A stretch of 64,000 nucleotides of DNA from Flavobacterium limi (GTDB lineage: Bacteria > Bacteroidota > Bacteroidia > Flavobacteriales > Flavobacteriaceae): positions 1 to 64,000 of the forward strand of contig NZ_JAADZV010000006.1 in NCBI RefSeq assembly GCF_010645075.1, in the 5' to 3' direction. Positions 11,876-21,087 of the stretch are shown piece by piece. Positions within the stretch are counted from its first letter, which is position 1. The number at the start of each line of letters is the position of its first letter. The notes below the pieces were generated by a model, which searched no databases, was not told the DNA's origin, and worked only from the letters and a program-made list of their open reading frames with translations. Both the position numbers and the translations under genes were made by a program.

Positions 11876-12193
11876 ATGGATTTAAAAAAGACGAATGCTC
11901 CTGTAAATACAATAACTTACAATAAAACAGTTATTGAAGAGCCAACAGGAAATGTGTATGAGGCAATCACTATTATGGCTAAAAGAGCAAACCAGATCAA
12001 TTCTGAAATTAAAAAAGAATTGACTGAGAAATTAGAAGAGTTTGCTACTTACAATGACAGTCTTGAAGAAGTTTTTGAAAATAAAGAACAAATTGAAGTT
12101 TCTAAATTTTACGAAAAATTACCAAAACCACACGCTTTAGCTGTTCAGGAATGGTTAGACGGTAAAACATACCACAGAAGCTCAAACAAATAA
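11876..12193 (+). CDS. rpoZ: RNA polymerase omega subunit (Bacteroidota type)
   Basis: This 105-residue protein corresponds to the divergent Bacteroidota omega/RPB6-like subunit that assists folding and assembly of beta-prime. The helix GNVYEAITIMAKRANQINSEIKKEL matches the omega core (a Y-E-A-x-x-x-x-A-x-R-A-x-Q-I-N pattern). The tail KLPKPHALAVQEWLDGKTY is typical of flavobacterial versions. The conserved order bamD-rpoZ-coaBC-DUF4835-recN supports the call. Confidence 0.9.
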   Translation: MDLKKTNAPVNTITYNKTVIEEPTGNVYEAITIMAKRANQINSEIKKELTEKLEEFATYNDSLEEVFENKEQIEVSKFYEKLPKPHALAVQEWLDGKTYHRSSNK

Positions 12194-12202
12194 TACAGTA
12201 CA

Positions 12203-13414
12203 ATGTCAGTTTTAAACGGGAAGAAAATTTTACTGGGGGTTTCCGGTGGAATAGCAGCCTATAAAACAGCCTCATTAGTACGACTCTTTATAAAAGCAGG
12301 TGCACATGTCCAGGTGATCATGACACCTGCTTCTAAGGATTTTGTAACTCCGCTTACGTTATCTACGTTATCAAAAAATCCTGTACATTCCAGTTTTTTT
12401 AATGAAGACGACCAGGATGCTGTCTGGAATAATCATGTTGATTTGGCGCTTTGGGCTGATCTAATGCTGATTGCTCCTGCAACAGCAAATACGTTATCAA
12501 AAATGGTGACGGGAAACAGCGATAATCTTTTAATTGCTACTTATTTATCTGCTAAATGTCCTGTTTATTTTGCTCCGGCTATGGATCTGGATATGTATAA
12601 ACATCCTTCTACTTTATCCAGTTTTAATGCTTTAAAACAATTTGGAAATATTATGATTCCGGCTGAAAACGGAGAATTAGCAAGTGGTTTGTCAGGTGAA
12701 GGAAGAATGGCGGAACCTGAAAATATAGTTGCTTTTTTAGAAGATGATTTAGAAAGTAAACTGCCTTTAAAAGGGAAAAAAATTCTAATTACAGCAGGTC
12801 CAACATACGAAGCAATAGATCCAGTACGTTTTATTGGGAATCATTCTTCAGGAAAAATGGGATTCGATATTGCAAAAGCTGCGGCTAATCTGGGTGCGTC
12901 TGTTATATTGGTTACAGGGCCTACGCACTTAAAAGTTGAAAATTCATTGATTGAGGTTGTTAATGTTTTCTCAGCCCAGGAAATGTACGATGCCTGTCAT
13001 TTGCATTTTAATGATACTGATGTGGCTATTGCTGCCGCAGCAGTAGCAGATTACAAACCAAAAGTAATAGCCCTTCAGAAAATTAAGAAAGCTGCAGATG
13101 AATTTTCGATTGAACTCGAAAAAACAAAAGATATTTTGTCCTCATTAGGAAAAATTAAAAAAAAACAGTTTTTAATTGGTTTTGCTTTGGAAACCGAAAA
13201 TGAAATTGAAAATGCTAAGTTGAAAATCCAGAAAAAAAACTTAGATTTGATTGTTTTAAATTCGTTGCAGGATAAAGGAGCAGGTTTTCAACAGCCAACT
13301 AATAAAGTTACTTTTATAGATAAGGAATTTAAAATTGAGCCAATGGATTTAAAATCTAAAGAGTCTGTTGCAGTTGATATTTTAAACAAAGTTATAGAAC
13401 ATTTTTATGTATAA
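12203..13414 (+). CDS. coaBC: Bifunctional phosphopantothenoylcysteine decarboxylase / phosphopantothenate-cysteine ligase
   Basis: This 403-residue cytoplasmic enzyme performs two steps of coenzyme A synthesis. The N-terminal flavoprotein half (about 1-180) has GVSGGIAAYK, the catalytic His region NNHVDLALWAD, APATANTLSKM and APAMDLDMYKHP. The ligase half (about 190-400) starts GKKILITAGPTYEAIDPVRF and has NHSSGKMG and AAAVADYKPK. It works upstream of coaE, found at 18842. It sits in the bamD operon, and the last 8 bases overlap the start of the porD gene. Confidence 0.96.
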   Translation: MSVLNGKKILLGVSGGIAAYKTASLVRLFIKAGAHVQVIMTPASKDFVTPLTLSTLSKNPVHSSFFNEDDQDAVWNNHVDLALWADLMLIAPATANTLSKMVTGNSDNLLIATYLSAKCPVYFAPAMDLDMYKHPSTLSSFNALKQFGNIMIPAENGELASGLSGEGRMAEPENIVAFLEDDLESKLPLKGKKILITAGPTYEAIDPVRFIGNHSSGKMGFDIAKAAANLGASVILVTGPTHLKVENSLIEVVNVFSAQEMYDACHLHFNDTDVAIAAAAVADYKPKVIALQKIKKAADEFSIELEKTKDILSSLGKIKKKQFLIGFALETENEIENAKLKIQKKNLDLIVLNSLQDKGAGFQQPTNKVTFIDKEFKIEPMDLKSKESVAVDILNKVIEHFYV

Positions 13415-14291
13415 ATTAGTTACTTTTTTAGCGTTTTTGTTTTTTAGTTTTGGACAGGCACAACAGTTAAATTGTACGGTTACTATAAATACGGAAAGAT
13501 TGCCAAATCCAAATCTTCAGGTCTATAAAACGCTTCAGGCTTCTTTGTCAGAATTTGTGAATAAAACGGATTGGATGGGAGCTGTTTTAAAACAAAATGA
13601 GCGTATTAATTGTTCAATGTACATTACGCTTTTTTCTCATAATTCTGATCAGTTTTCAGGAACTATACAAGTACAATCTTCAAGGTTAATCTATAATTCT
13701 ACTTATTCTTCCCCTGTTTTTAATTTTAACGATAAAGATTTTAATTTCAGGTATACTGAGTTTGAACCTTTATTGTATAATCCAACTACATTTGAGTCTA
13801 ATTTAGTATCAGTAATATCCTTTTATAGTTATATGATTTTAGGAATGGATGGGGATACATTTCAGTTTGCTGGCGGGAATCCTTATTTTGAAACTGCTCA
13901 AAACATCGCCAACGTTGCGCAGCAGGGGGGGGCTAAAGGATGGACTCAGGCAGATGGGCTCCAAAATCGTTTTTTTCTGATAAATGACATGGCTGCTCCG
14001 GTTTATTCTGATTTGAGACAAACTACTTTTTTGTATTATTCAGGATTAGATATAATGAATCAGGATTTGAAAGAGGCAAAAGAGAAAATAAAATCTTCAT
14101 TAATGTTAATAGGTAAATTAAATTCGGTTAAACCAAATGCCTTTTTGACAAGAGTATTTTTTGATGCAAAATCAGATGAGATAGTATCTGTTTTTTCAGG
14201 AGGACCAAGTATTACAATTACAGATTTAGTAGAAAACTTAAACCGGGTTTCACCCCTGAATTCTACAAAATGGTCTCAAATTAAATACTAA
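13407..14291 (+). CDS. porD: DUF4835 family / T9SS-associated protein PorD
   Basis: This 294-residue exported protein has a signal peptide ending SFGQAQ. The conserved DUF4835 opening QLNCTVTINTERLPNPN follows. A central SFYSYMILGMDGDTFQFAGGNPYF segment and the late VFFDAKSDEIVSVFSGGP region are typical of the family. DUF4835 is commonly annotated as PorD, a protein linked to T9SS, though its mechanism is not settled. The start lies within the last codons of coaBC (8-bp overlap), so translation is probably coupled, and recN follows after 37 bp. Confidence 0.85.
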   Translation: MYKLVTFLAFLFFSFGQAQQLNCTVTINTERLPNPNLQVYKTLQASLSEFVNKTDWMGAVLKQNERINCSMYITLFSHNSDQFSGTIQVQSSRLIYNSTYSSPVFNFNDKDFNFRYTEFEPLLYNPTTFESNLVSVISFYSYMILGMDGDTFQFAGGNPYFETAQNIANVAQQGGAKGWTQADGLQNRFFLINDMAAPVYSDLRQTTFLYYSGLDIMNQDLKEAKEKIKSSLMLIGKLNSVKPNAFLTRVFFDAKSDEIVSVFSGGPSITITDLVENLNRVSPLNSTKWSQIKY

Positions 14292-14328
14292 CTGAATTTA
14301 CTTCAATAATTTTACTTTTAAAAGCTAT

Positions 14329-15981
14329 ATGATTACTTCGCTGTCAATTAAAAATTATGCATTAATTGAAAAACTTTCTATAGATTTTTCGAAAGGTTTT
14401 TCTATAATAACCGGAGAAACCGGAGCTGGAAAATCAATTATTTTAGGAGCGTTAGGATTAGTTTTGGGAAAGAGAGCTGATTTGACTTCTCTTAAAAACA
14501 AAGAAGAAAAATGTGTTATCGAAGCGCAGTTTGAAATTTCTAAATATAATTTGAAAGATTTTTTTGAATTGAATGATCTTGATTATGAAGATGAAACAAT
14601 TATAAGACGTGAAATTCTTCCTTCTGGTAAATCACGTGCATTTATTAATGATAGTCCTGTAAATCTTCAGGAATTGCAAGACCTTAGTCTGTTTTTGATT
14701 GATATTCATTCGCAACAGCAAACCCAGGAACTTTCAGATGAAGGTGTACAGTTTAAAATAATTGACGCAATTGCTCAAAATTTAGAAATTATAGATTCGT
14801 ATCAAAAATTACTAAAAGTATACAAGTCTGATAAATCGAAATTAAATGCTTTGCTTAAAAAACAAAGTGATGCAGGAAAGGAGCAGGAGTACAATACTTT
14901 TTTATTGAATGAACTGGTTGCTGCAAAATTAAAATCAGGAGAACAGGAAGAACTGGAGGCTGATTTTGAGAAACTGAATAATGTTGAAATAATTAAAGAG
15001 TCAATTGATAAATCACTTGCAATTGCAAATGAAGAGCAATTTGGTGTTTTTCATAATTTGAATGAAATTAAGACTTCATTGCAGAAAATCGCAGCTTTTT
15101 CATCAGAATATCAAAATTTATTTGACAGAATCACAAGTGTAGCAATTGAATTTGACGATGTTTCAAAAGAATTGCAAAATGCCGCAGATAAATTGTTAAA
15201 TGATCCCGAGAAATTAGAATTGACCAATCAGAAATTACAGTTGATTCATAATTTACAGAAAAAACATCAGGTTACTACGGTGGATGAATTGTTGCAAATA
15301 CAGTCAAACTTAGAAAGTTCTGTGTTGGAATTAGGTAATATTGAAGAAGAAATAGCAATTCTGGCGGCATCAATCAAACAAAAAACAGAAGAGTTAGATT
15401 TGCTTTCAGCTAAAATTCATCAAAATAGAAAAGAAGCAATTCCGGTTTTATCGACTCAGTTAATTTCGATATTAGAAACGTTAGGAATGCCAAATGTTAG
15501 GTTTAGAATGGAGCTAACAGCATCGGATACTTATTTTCAAAATGGAAAAGATGAATTACAATTTTTGTTTTCTGCTAATAAAGGAACTGACTTCGGTTTA
15601 CTGAAAAAAGTTGCTTCTGGAGGAGAAATGTCCCGTATAATGCTGGCGGTAAAGGCAATATTGGCACAATATTCTAAATTGCCAACTTTGATTTTTGACG
15701 AAATAGATACAGGTGTTTCCGGAGAAATCGCTGTTAGGATGGGTGAGATCATGAAAGAGATGAGTGCTAAAATGCAAATATTTGCCATTACTCATTTACC
15801 TCAGATTGCTGCAAAGGGAGACTCTCACTTTAAAGTGTTCAAGTCTACAACTAACGATGACACGCAGTCAGAATTAAAGCTTTTGCCTCAGGACGAAAGA
15901 GTTATAGAAATTGCTCAAATGTTGTCAGGAGCTAATATCTCTGATTCTGCACTGAATCATGCAAAACAATTGTTAAGTTAA
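14329..15981 (+). CDS. recN: DNA repair protein RecN
   Basis: This 550-residue SMC-like ATPase acts in double-strand break repair. Walker A is GETGAGKS at residues 29-36, preceded by the typical MITSLSIKNYALIEKL opening. A long coiled-coil region spans about 150-380. The ABC signature is VASGGEMSRIMLAVK and Walker B is LPTLIFDEIDTGVSGE (about 450-465), followed by the switch-His region FAITHLPQIAAKGD. Length is normal. It lies in the conserved bamD-recN run, 9 bp before the next TPR gene. Confidence 0.97.
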   Translation: MITSLSIKNYALIEKLSIDFSKGFSIITGETGAGKSIILGALGLVLGKRADLTSLKNKEEKCVIEAQFEISKYNLKDFFELNDLDYEDETIIRREILPSGKSRAFINDSPVNLQELQDLSLFLIDIHSQQQTQELSDEGVQFKIIDAIAQNLEIIDSYQKLLKVYKSDKSKLNALLKKQSDAGKEQEYNTFLLNELVAAKLKSGEQEELEADFEKLNNVEIIKESIDKSLAIANEEQFGVFHNLNEIKTSLQKIAAFSSEYQNLFDRITSVAIEFDDVSKELQNAADKLLNDPEKLELTNQKLQLIHNLQKKHQVTTVDELLQIQSNLESSVLELGNIEEEIAILAASIKQKTEELDLLSAKIHQNRKEAIPVLSTQLISILETLGMPNVRFRMELTASDTYFQNGKDELQFLFSANKGTDFGLLKKVASGGEMSRIMLAVKAILAQYSKLPTLIFDEIDTGVSGEIAVRMGEIMKEMSAKMQIFAITHLPQIAAKGDSHFKVFKSTTNDDTQSELKLLPQDERVIEIAQMLSGANISDSALNHAKQLLS

Positions 15982-15990
15982 AATAAGAAA

Positions 15991-16512
15991 ATGGAAAGTT
16001 TGAGTTATTACGAAAATCAATTTATAAAAGCAGATTCCCTGATCTCTGACGGAAACATTGCTGAGGGAAAAGAATTACTGGAAGAAATATTGTCTCAATA
16101 CCCGGATTTTGGTAAAGCGCATAATCATTTAGGCTGGATTTATTATAATAAGCTCAGTAATTATGATAAAGGAATTTACCATTATAAACTGGCTATGAAG
16201 TTTGAACCTAAATATCCTGCGGCTTATTTAAACTATACTTATCTCCTTATCGATATTGGTAGGTATGAAGAAGCGAAAGAACACATTAGCTTTACTATGA
16301 AGACTTTGGAGAATTTCGATTCATCATCTTTTAATAGTGAATTGGGAAGGATGGCAGAGTATGAGAATCAATATTTAGCTGCTTATAATTACTATAAGTT
16401 AGCCAAAACGAATGCTTTAAATCCTAATTTTATAGACAATATGAATGTAAACATGAAAAGGGTTAAGGATAAAATGTCTATTTTTGAAAAATTAAAATTG
16501 AAATTGAATTAA
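15991..16512 (+). CDS. TPR repeat protein
   Basis: This is a 173-residue soluble protein without signal peptide. About three tetratricopeptide repeats are visible: LISDGNIAEGKELLEEILSQ, a repeat starting KAHNHLGWIYYNK around residue 48, and an AYLNYTYLLIDIGRYEEA repeat, followed by a degenerate one. TPR folds mediate protein-protein contacts, and no partner can be inferred. It sits 9 bp after recN and 19 bp before fabV, so it probably belongs to the same transcript. Confidence 0.75.
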   Translation: MESLSYYENQFIKADSLISDGNIAEGKELLEEILSQYPDFGKAHNHLGWIYYNKLSNYDKGIYHYKLAMKFEPKYPAAYLNYTYLLIDIGRYEEAKEHISFTMKTLENFDSSSFNSELGRMAEYENQYLAAYNYYKLAKTNALNPNFIDNMNVNMKRVKDKMSIFEKLKLKLN

Positions 16513-16531
16513 TACAATAAATAATTACAAG

Positions 16532-17719
16532 ATGATCATAGAACCTAGAATGAGAGGATTTATTTGTTTGACATCACACCCAAAAGGATGCGAGCAAAAT
16601 GTTAAAAATCAAATTGAATATATCAAATCAAAAGGACCTATCGAAGGGGCTAAAAAAGTATTAGTAATTGGTGCTTCAACAGGTTTTGGATTAGCTTCAA
16701 GAATTACAAGTGCTTTTGGATCTGATGCAGCAACTATTGGTGTGTTTTTTGAAAAACCATCAGCTGAAGGTAAAACTGCTACTCCGGGATGGTACAATTC
16801 AGCAGCTTTTGAATCAGAAGCTCATAAAGCTGGATTATATGCAAAAAGTATCAATGGAGATGCTTTTTCAAATGAAGTTAAAAGAGAAACTTTAGATTTG
16901 ATAAAAGCAGATTTAGGACAAGTTGATCTTGTAATTTATAGTTTGGCTTCTCCGGTACGTACAAATCCTAAAACAGGGGTTACACATCGTTCAGTTTTAA
17001 AGCCGATAGGACAGACATATACTAATAAAACGGTTGATTTTCATACTGGAAAAGTTTCTGAGGTTTCAATAGCTCCTGCTAACGAGGAAGATATTGTTAA
17101 CACAGTTGAAGTTATGGGAGGAGATGACTGGGCAATGTGGATTGAGGCTTTAAAAAACGAAAATTTATTAGCAGATGGCGCTACAACAATTGCTTATTCG
17201 TATATCGGGCCTGAATTAACAGAAGCCGTTTATCGTAAAGGAACTATAGGTCGTGCAAAAGATGATTTAGAAGCTACAGCATTTACTATTACTGATAGTT
17301 TAAAGTCTATAGGAGGAAGAGCTTATGTGTCTGTAAATAAAGCATTAGTAACGCAGTCTAGTTCGGCCATTCCGGTTGTTCCTTTGTATATTTCTCTTTT
17401 GTATAAAGTAATGAAAGAAAAAGGAATTCATGAAGGCTGTATTGAGCAGATTCATCGTTTGTTTAAAGACAGATTGTATGCAGAAACAATTCTTACTGAT
17501 GAAAAAGGAAGAATCAGGATTGATGATTGGGAAATGCGTGAAGATGTTCAGGCAGAAGTGGCTAAACTTTGGTTAGAAACGACTACAGAAACATTGCCCG
17601 CTATTGGAGATTTAGAAGGGTACAGAAATGATTTCCTAAATCTGTTTGGGTTTGAATTAGGAGGAATAGATTATAAAGCTGAGGCAAATGAAATGGTTCA
17701 GGTAGAAAGTATCAAGTAA
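16532..17719 (+). CDS. fabV: Enoyl-ACP reductase FabV
   Basis: At 395 residues this is of FabV/trans-2-enoyl-CoA reductase length. FabV reduces the enoyl-ACP double bond in fatty acid synthesis with NAD(P)H. The start MIIEPRMRGFICLTSHPKGC and nucleotide motif GASTGFGLASR (48-58) are family hallmarks. The catalytic pair Y234-x8-K243 lies in Y-S-Y-I-G-P-E-L-T ... Y-R-K-G-T-I-G-R-A-K. FabV enzymes are known to be poorly inhibited by triclosan. A strong terminator follows directly, ending the housekeeping operon. Confidence 0.96.
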   Translation: MIIEPRMRGFICLTSHPKGCEQNVKNQIEYIKSKGPIEGAKKVLVIGASTGFGLASRITSAFGSDAATIGVFFEKPSAEGKTATPGWYNSAAFESEAHKAGLYAKSINGDAFSNEVKRETLDLIKADLGQVDLVIYSLASPVRTNPKTGVTHRSVLKPIGQTYTNKTVDFHTGKVSEVSIAPANEEDIVNTVEVMGGDDWAMWIEALKNENLLADGATTIAYSYIGPELTEAVYRKGTIGRAKDDLEATAFTITDSLKSIGGRAYVSVNKALVTQSSSAIPVVPLYISLLYKVMKEKGIHEGCIEQIHRLFKDRLYAETILTDEKGRIRIDDWEMREDVQAEVAKLWLETTTETLPAIGDLEGYRNDFLNLFGFELGGIDYKAEANEMVQVESIK

Positions 17720-17741
17720 TTTATTTAAATCATTATAAATG

Positions 17742-17773
17742 AAAACCATCAACTCAAAGTTGATGGTTTTTTT
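17742..17773 (+). terminator. Strong terminator after fabV
   Basis: A perfect 13-bp stem AAAACCATCAACT / AGTTGATGGTTTT with a 3-nt loop runs into further T residues, 22 bp after the fabV stop. Confidence 0.9.
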
Positions 17774-17785
17774 ATGAATAAAACT

Positions 17786-17793
17786 TATCTTTG
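17786..17793 (+). promoter_or_regulatory. Probable -7 element for the glycosyltransferase-coaE genes
   Basis: TATCTTTG fits TAnnTTTG exactly and lies between the fabV terminator and the glycosyltransferase start 48 bp downstream. A TTG within the terminator arm is 23 bp upstream, at the loose end of the accepted spacing. Confidence 0.45.
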
Positions 17794-17841
17794 CGCAAAA
17801 TTTGAAATTTATAAAAGGTACCTAATTCCACATATTCTATT

Positions 17842-18840
17842 ATGGTTTTTTCTTTAATTATACCTGTGTATAATCGTCCGGATGAAGTAGATGAGCTTTT
17901 GGAAAGTTTGTCGAAATCTGATTATAATGAAGCATTTGAAATTGTTCTTGTTGAGGACGGATCTTCAAATCCCTGCAAAAGTGTTGTTATGAATTATCAG
18001 GGAAAGCTTAATATTTCGTATTACTTTAAACAGAATTCCGGACCGGGTGATTCAAGAAATTTCGGAATGCAAAAAGCATTAGGCGATTATTTTATTATTT
18101 TCGATTCTGATTGTATAATTCCTTCAAACTATTTAACAGAAGTTCGTAAAGAATTGGATAGAGAATATGTAGATTGTTTTGGAGGCCCAGATAAGGCTTT
18201 GGATAGCTTTTCAGACATACAAAAGGCAATTAATTTTGCCATGACTTCTTTTTTAACTACCGGTGGAATTCGCGGTGGCTCTGAGAAAATTGGTAAGTTC
18301 CAGCCAAGAAGTTTTAATATGGGGATTTCAAAAAAAGCTTTTGAAGCATCAAAAGGCTTTGGGAATATTCATCCTGGTGAAGATCCGGATTTATCTATAA
18401 GATTATGGAATTTAGGTTTTGAAACGAGATTGTTTCCTAGTGCATTTGTTTATCACAAAAGAAGAATAGACTGGGAAAAATTTTCTATACAAGTGAATAA
18501 ATTTGGAAAAGCAAGACCAATATTAAACAGCTGGTATCCGGAGCATAACAAATTGACTTTTTTCTTTCCTACCTTTTTTATGACAGGATTATTATTAGCT
18601 TTTTTATTGTTAATTTTTAATTTTGATCTTTTATTACAAATATATTTTGTATATTTCGTTATAATTTTTCTTACATCTGGTGTCAGTAATAAGAGTGTTA
18701 AAATTGGATATCTTTCTGTAATTGCTGTTTGGAAGCAATTTTACGGTTACGGAACAGGCTTTTTAGAATCTTTTATAAAAGTTATTATTTTAAAGAGAAA
18801 ACCTCAGAAAGCTTTTCCTTATATGTTTTTCAAATTATAA
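17842..18840 (+). CDS. Family 2 glycosyltransferase with C-terminal membrane segments
   Basis: This 332-residue protein has a GT-A fold. VFSLIIPVYNRPDEVDELLESL opens the domain, VLVEDGSS follows, and the metal-binding DSD lies in IIFDSDCIIPSNY near residue 93. FGNIHPGEDPDLSIRLWNLG includes the ED acceptor/catalytic motif. Two hydrophobic segments at about 232-280 suggest membrane anchoring, so it probably builds a lipid-linked or envelope glycan on the cytoplasmic face. Donor and acceptor are unknown. One base separates its stop from the coaE start, indicating tight coupling. Confidence 0.88.
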   Translation: MVFSLIIPVYNRPDEVDELLESLSKSDYNEAFEIVLVEDGSSNPCKSVVMNYQGKLNISYYFKQNSGPGDSRNFGMQKALGDYFIIFDSDCIIPSNYLTEVRKELDREYVDCFGGPDKALDSFSDIQKAINFAMTSFLTTGGIRGGSEKIGKFQPRSFNMGISKKAFEASKGFGNIHPGEDPDLSIRLWNLGFETRLFPSAFVYHKRRIDWEKFSIQVNKFGKARPILNSWYPEHNKLTFFFPTFFMTGLLLAFLLLIFNFDLLLQIYFVYFVIIFLTSGVSNKSVKIGYLSVIAVWKQFYGYGTGFLESFIKVIILKRKPQKAFPYMFFKL

Positions 18841-18841
18841 T

Positions 18842-19438
18842 ATGACAAAGATTATTGGTTTGACTGGTGGAATAGGAAGCGGAAAGACAACCATTGCAAA
18901 TTATTTTCAAGAAATGGGAGTGCCTGTTTATATTGCTGATGACGAGGCAAAAAAAATAATGCAGTCACAATCTATAGTTGAAGAGATTAAAACTATATTT
19001 GGTGAAGTTGTATTTGAAAATGAGGTTCTCAATAGGGCAAAATTAGCAGAAATCGTTTTTAAAGATAGTAATAAACTTAATCAGTTAAATGCTATTATAC
19101 ACCCGGCTGTTAAAAAAGATTTTGAATTATGGTTTCAAAAAAATAAAAATTATAACTACATAATTTACGAAGCTGCAATTTTGTTTGAAAGCGGAAGATA
19201 TAAAGATTGTGATATTATTATAACGGTTACAGCGCCTGAAGAAGTAAGAATTGAAAGAGTTATAAAACGTGACGAAACAACAAGAGAAAAGGTCTTAGAC
19301 AGAATGAAAATGCAATGGAAAGACGAAGAACGTGTTCTTAAAAGTAATTTTGTTATAACTAATGATAATCTTAAAAATGCAAAAGAAGAAGTTGTTAAAA
19401 TTCTTAAAATTTTAAATATTAAACAAAATCATTCTTAA
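18842..19438 (+). CDS. coaE: Dephospho-CoA kinase
   Basis: This 198-residue P-loop kinase phosphorylates the ribose 3'-OH of dephospho-CoA, the last step to coenzyme A. The Walker A motif GGIGSGKT is at residues 9-16. Further CoaE motifs are VYIADDEAKKIM, LNAIIHPAVKKDF, YEAAILFESGRY and the lid RVIKRDETTREKVLDRM. It completes the CoA pathway with coaBC at 12203. Confidence 0.96.
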   Translation: MTKIIGLTGGIGSGKTTIANYFQEMGVPVYIADDEAKKIMQSQSIVEEIKTIFGEVVFENEVLNRAKLAEIVFKDSNKLNQLNAIIHPAVKKDFELWFQKNKNYNYIIYEAAILFESGRYKDCDIIITVTAPEEVRIERVIKRDETTREKVLDRMKMQWKDEERVLKSNFVITNDNLKNAKEEVVKILKILNIKQNHS

Positions 19439-19497
19439 ATGTTAATATTTGGTTAATGTATTATTTAGTATATTGTTAAAATATTAATTTTGTTTCG

Positions 19498-21084
19498 ATG
19501 AATAAATTATTTTTTAGAATACTTGTTTTGCTAATGAGTTTGTCCTTAATAGGGATAATTCTGGTTCAGGTATATTGGTTTAATTCGTCATTTGAAAATA
19601 ATGATGAACAATTTAAATACCACGTTACTCAGGTAATCAGTAACGTTTCTGATAAACTTGAACAACAAGAAGAGTACAGTTTTTATGATAAAATCAATCA
19701 TATAAAAGACAGTACCGGGAAAATCCCTCAAAAAGAAGATTTGTTAGAAATTTTGTTTGTGCAAAGAAATACTAAAACAAACAAAACTATTGTTTATAAA
19801 AATAGTATATCTTCTGAAAAATATGATATTAATGGATCGATATTTAATAAAAAATTCGGTTCTGACGGATTTAAAAGTTTTAGTTCCAAGAGGCTAACAG
19901 AAGTTTACAATAATAATAGTATTATTGATAATTCAGTTTTAAATCAAAGTACAATTCCGGATTTAAGAGATGAAAAAGAAGGAAACTTAGATATTTTAAA
20001 TAAAGCTCAATTACAAATTTCATATAAGGATTATGCTTCTGCATTGCCTATAGACGAAAGAATTACAAAAGAGAAGTTACGCGGCATTTTAAAAAAGGAG
20101 CTAGCCGAACATGGAGTTAAGACAAAATTTGAATTTGGAATATATAGTAATGGAAGTCCTACCAAAATAAAATCAGAAGGTTTTCATTTCGATAAAGATG
20201 CTACTTATAATATCCCTGTTTTTGCAGATAATGAAGGGAATAGTAAATATGAATTGTCAGTTACTTTTCCTAACAAAAAGAAATTTTTATTGTCGCAGCT
20301 GGTAAGTATTACGATACTGTCTATAATTTTTACATTAATTATCATAATTGCTTATACCAGTGCATTAAATCAACTAATTCGTCAAAAGCAAATATCTGAG
20401 ATCAAAACAGATTTTATAAATAACATGACGCATGAGTTTAAAACTCCAATTGCTACTATCAATTTAGCTCTTGATGCAATACGTAACCCCAAAATCATAG
20501 AAGATAAAGAGAAGGTGTATCGTTATCTTCAAATGATCAGGGATGAAAATAAAAGGATGCATGCTCAGGTTGAAAATGTACTGCGAATTTCTAAACTGGA
20601 GAAAAAAGAACTCGATATTAGTAAAGAACCTAATGTTATACATGATATCATTGAAGATGCAATTGAACATGTTAATTTAATTTTAGAGGATAAACAAGGT
20701 ACAATTGTAAGACATTATAATGCAGCAAGGACGACATGTCTGGTTAATGAAGTGCATTTTACAAATGTATTGGTTAATATATTAGAAAATGCTATAAAAT
20801 ATTCTCCAGATGTTCCTGAGATAGAGGTTTTTACGGAGAATGTTAAAGACATGATTCTGATAAAAGTAAAGGATAATGGATTAGGAATGAGTAAAGTTGC
20901 TCAAAAAAGAGTTTTTGAGAAATTTTACAGGGAACATACAGGTGATTTGCATAATGTAAAAGGTCATGGTTTAGGTCTTGCTTATGTAAAAAGAATCGTT
21001 GAGGATCACAATGGTCAGGTTTATGTAGAAAGTGAAAAGGGAAAAGGTAGTACCTTCATAATAAAAATACCACTAATAAATTAA
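19498..21084 (+). CDS. Two-component sensor histidine kinase (RprX-like)
   Basis: This 528-residue membrane kinase has one N-terminal membrane segment (about 7-29), a periplasmic region of some 235 residues, and a second membrane segment (about 266-288). The kinase core follows. The phospho-acceptor is H312 in NNMTHEFKTPIATI. The N-box is NILENAIKYS, the G1 box KVKDNGLGM, the F-box FEKFYR and the G2 box GHGLGLAYVK. Its regulator starts 3 bp downstream. The pair resembles RprX/RprY of Bacteroides, but that is a family-level resemblance and not proof of orthology. The signal sensed is unknown. The start ATG follows an AT-rich gap of 59 bp after coaE. Confidence 0.93.
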   Translation: MNKLFFRILVLLMSLSLIGIILVQVYWFNSSFENNDEQFKYHVTQVISNVSDKLEQQEEYSFYDKINHIKDSTGKIPQKEDLLEILFVQRNTKTNKTIVYKNSISSEKYDINGSIFNKKFGSDGFKSFSSKRLTEVYNNNSIIDNSVLNQSTIPDLRDEKEGNLDILNKAQLQISYKDYASALPIDERITKEKLRGILKKELAEHGVKTKFEFGIYSNGSPTKIKSEGFHFDKDATYNIPVFADNEGNSKYELSVTFPNKKKFLLSQLVSITILSIIFTLIIIIAYTSALNQLIRQKQISEIKTDFINNMTHEFKTPIATINLALDAIRNPKIIEDKEKVYRYLQMIRDENKRMHAQVENVLRISKLEKKELDISKEPNVIHDIIEDAIEHVNLILEDKQGTIVRHYNAARTTCLVNEVHFTNVLVNILENAIKYSPDVPEIEVFTENVKDMILIKVKDNGLGMSKVAQKRVFEKFYREHTGDLHNVKGHGLGLAYVKRIVEDHNGQVYVESEKGKGSTFIIKIPLIN

Positions 21085-21087
21085 AAT

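Noticed and set aside
19485..19492. TAATTTTG as promoter -7 box of the histidine kinase
   Set aside because: It would place transcription start at or after the ATG, and no TTG lies at the right distance.
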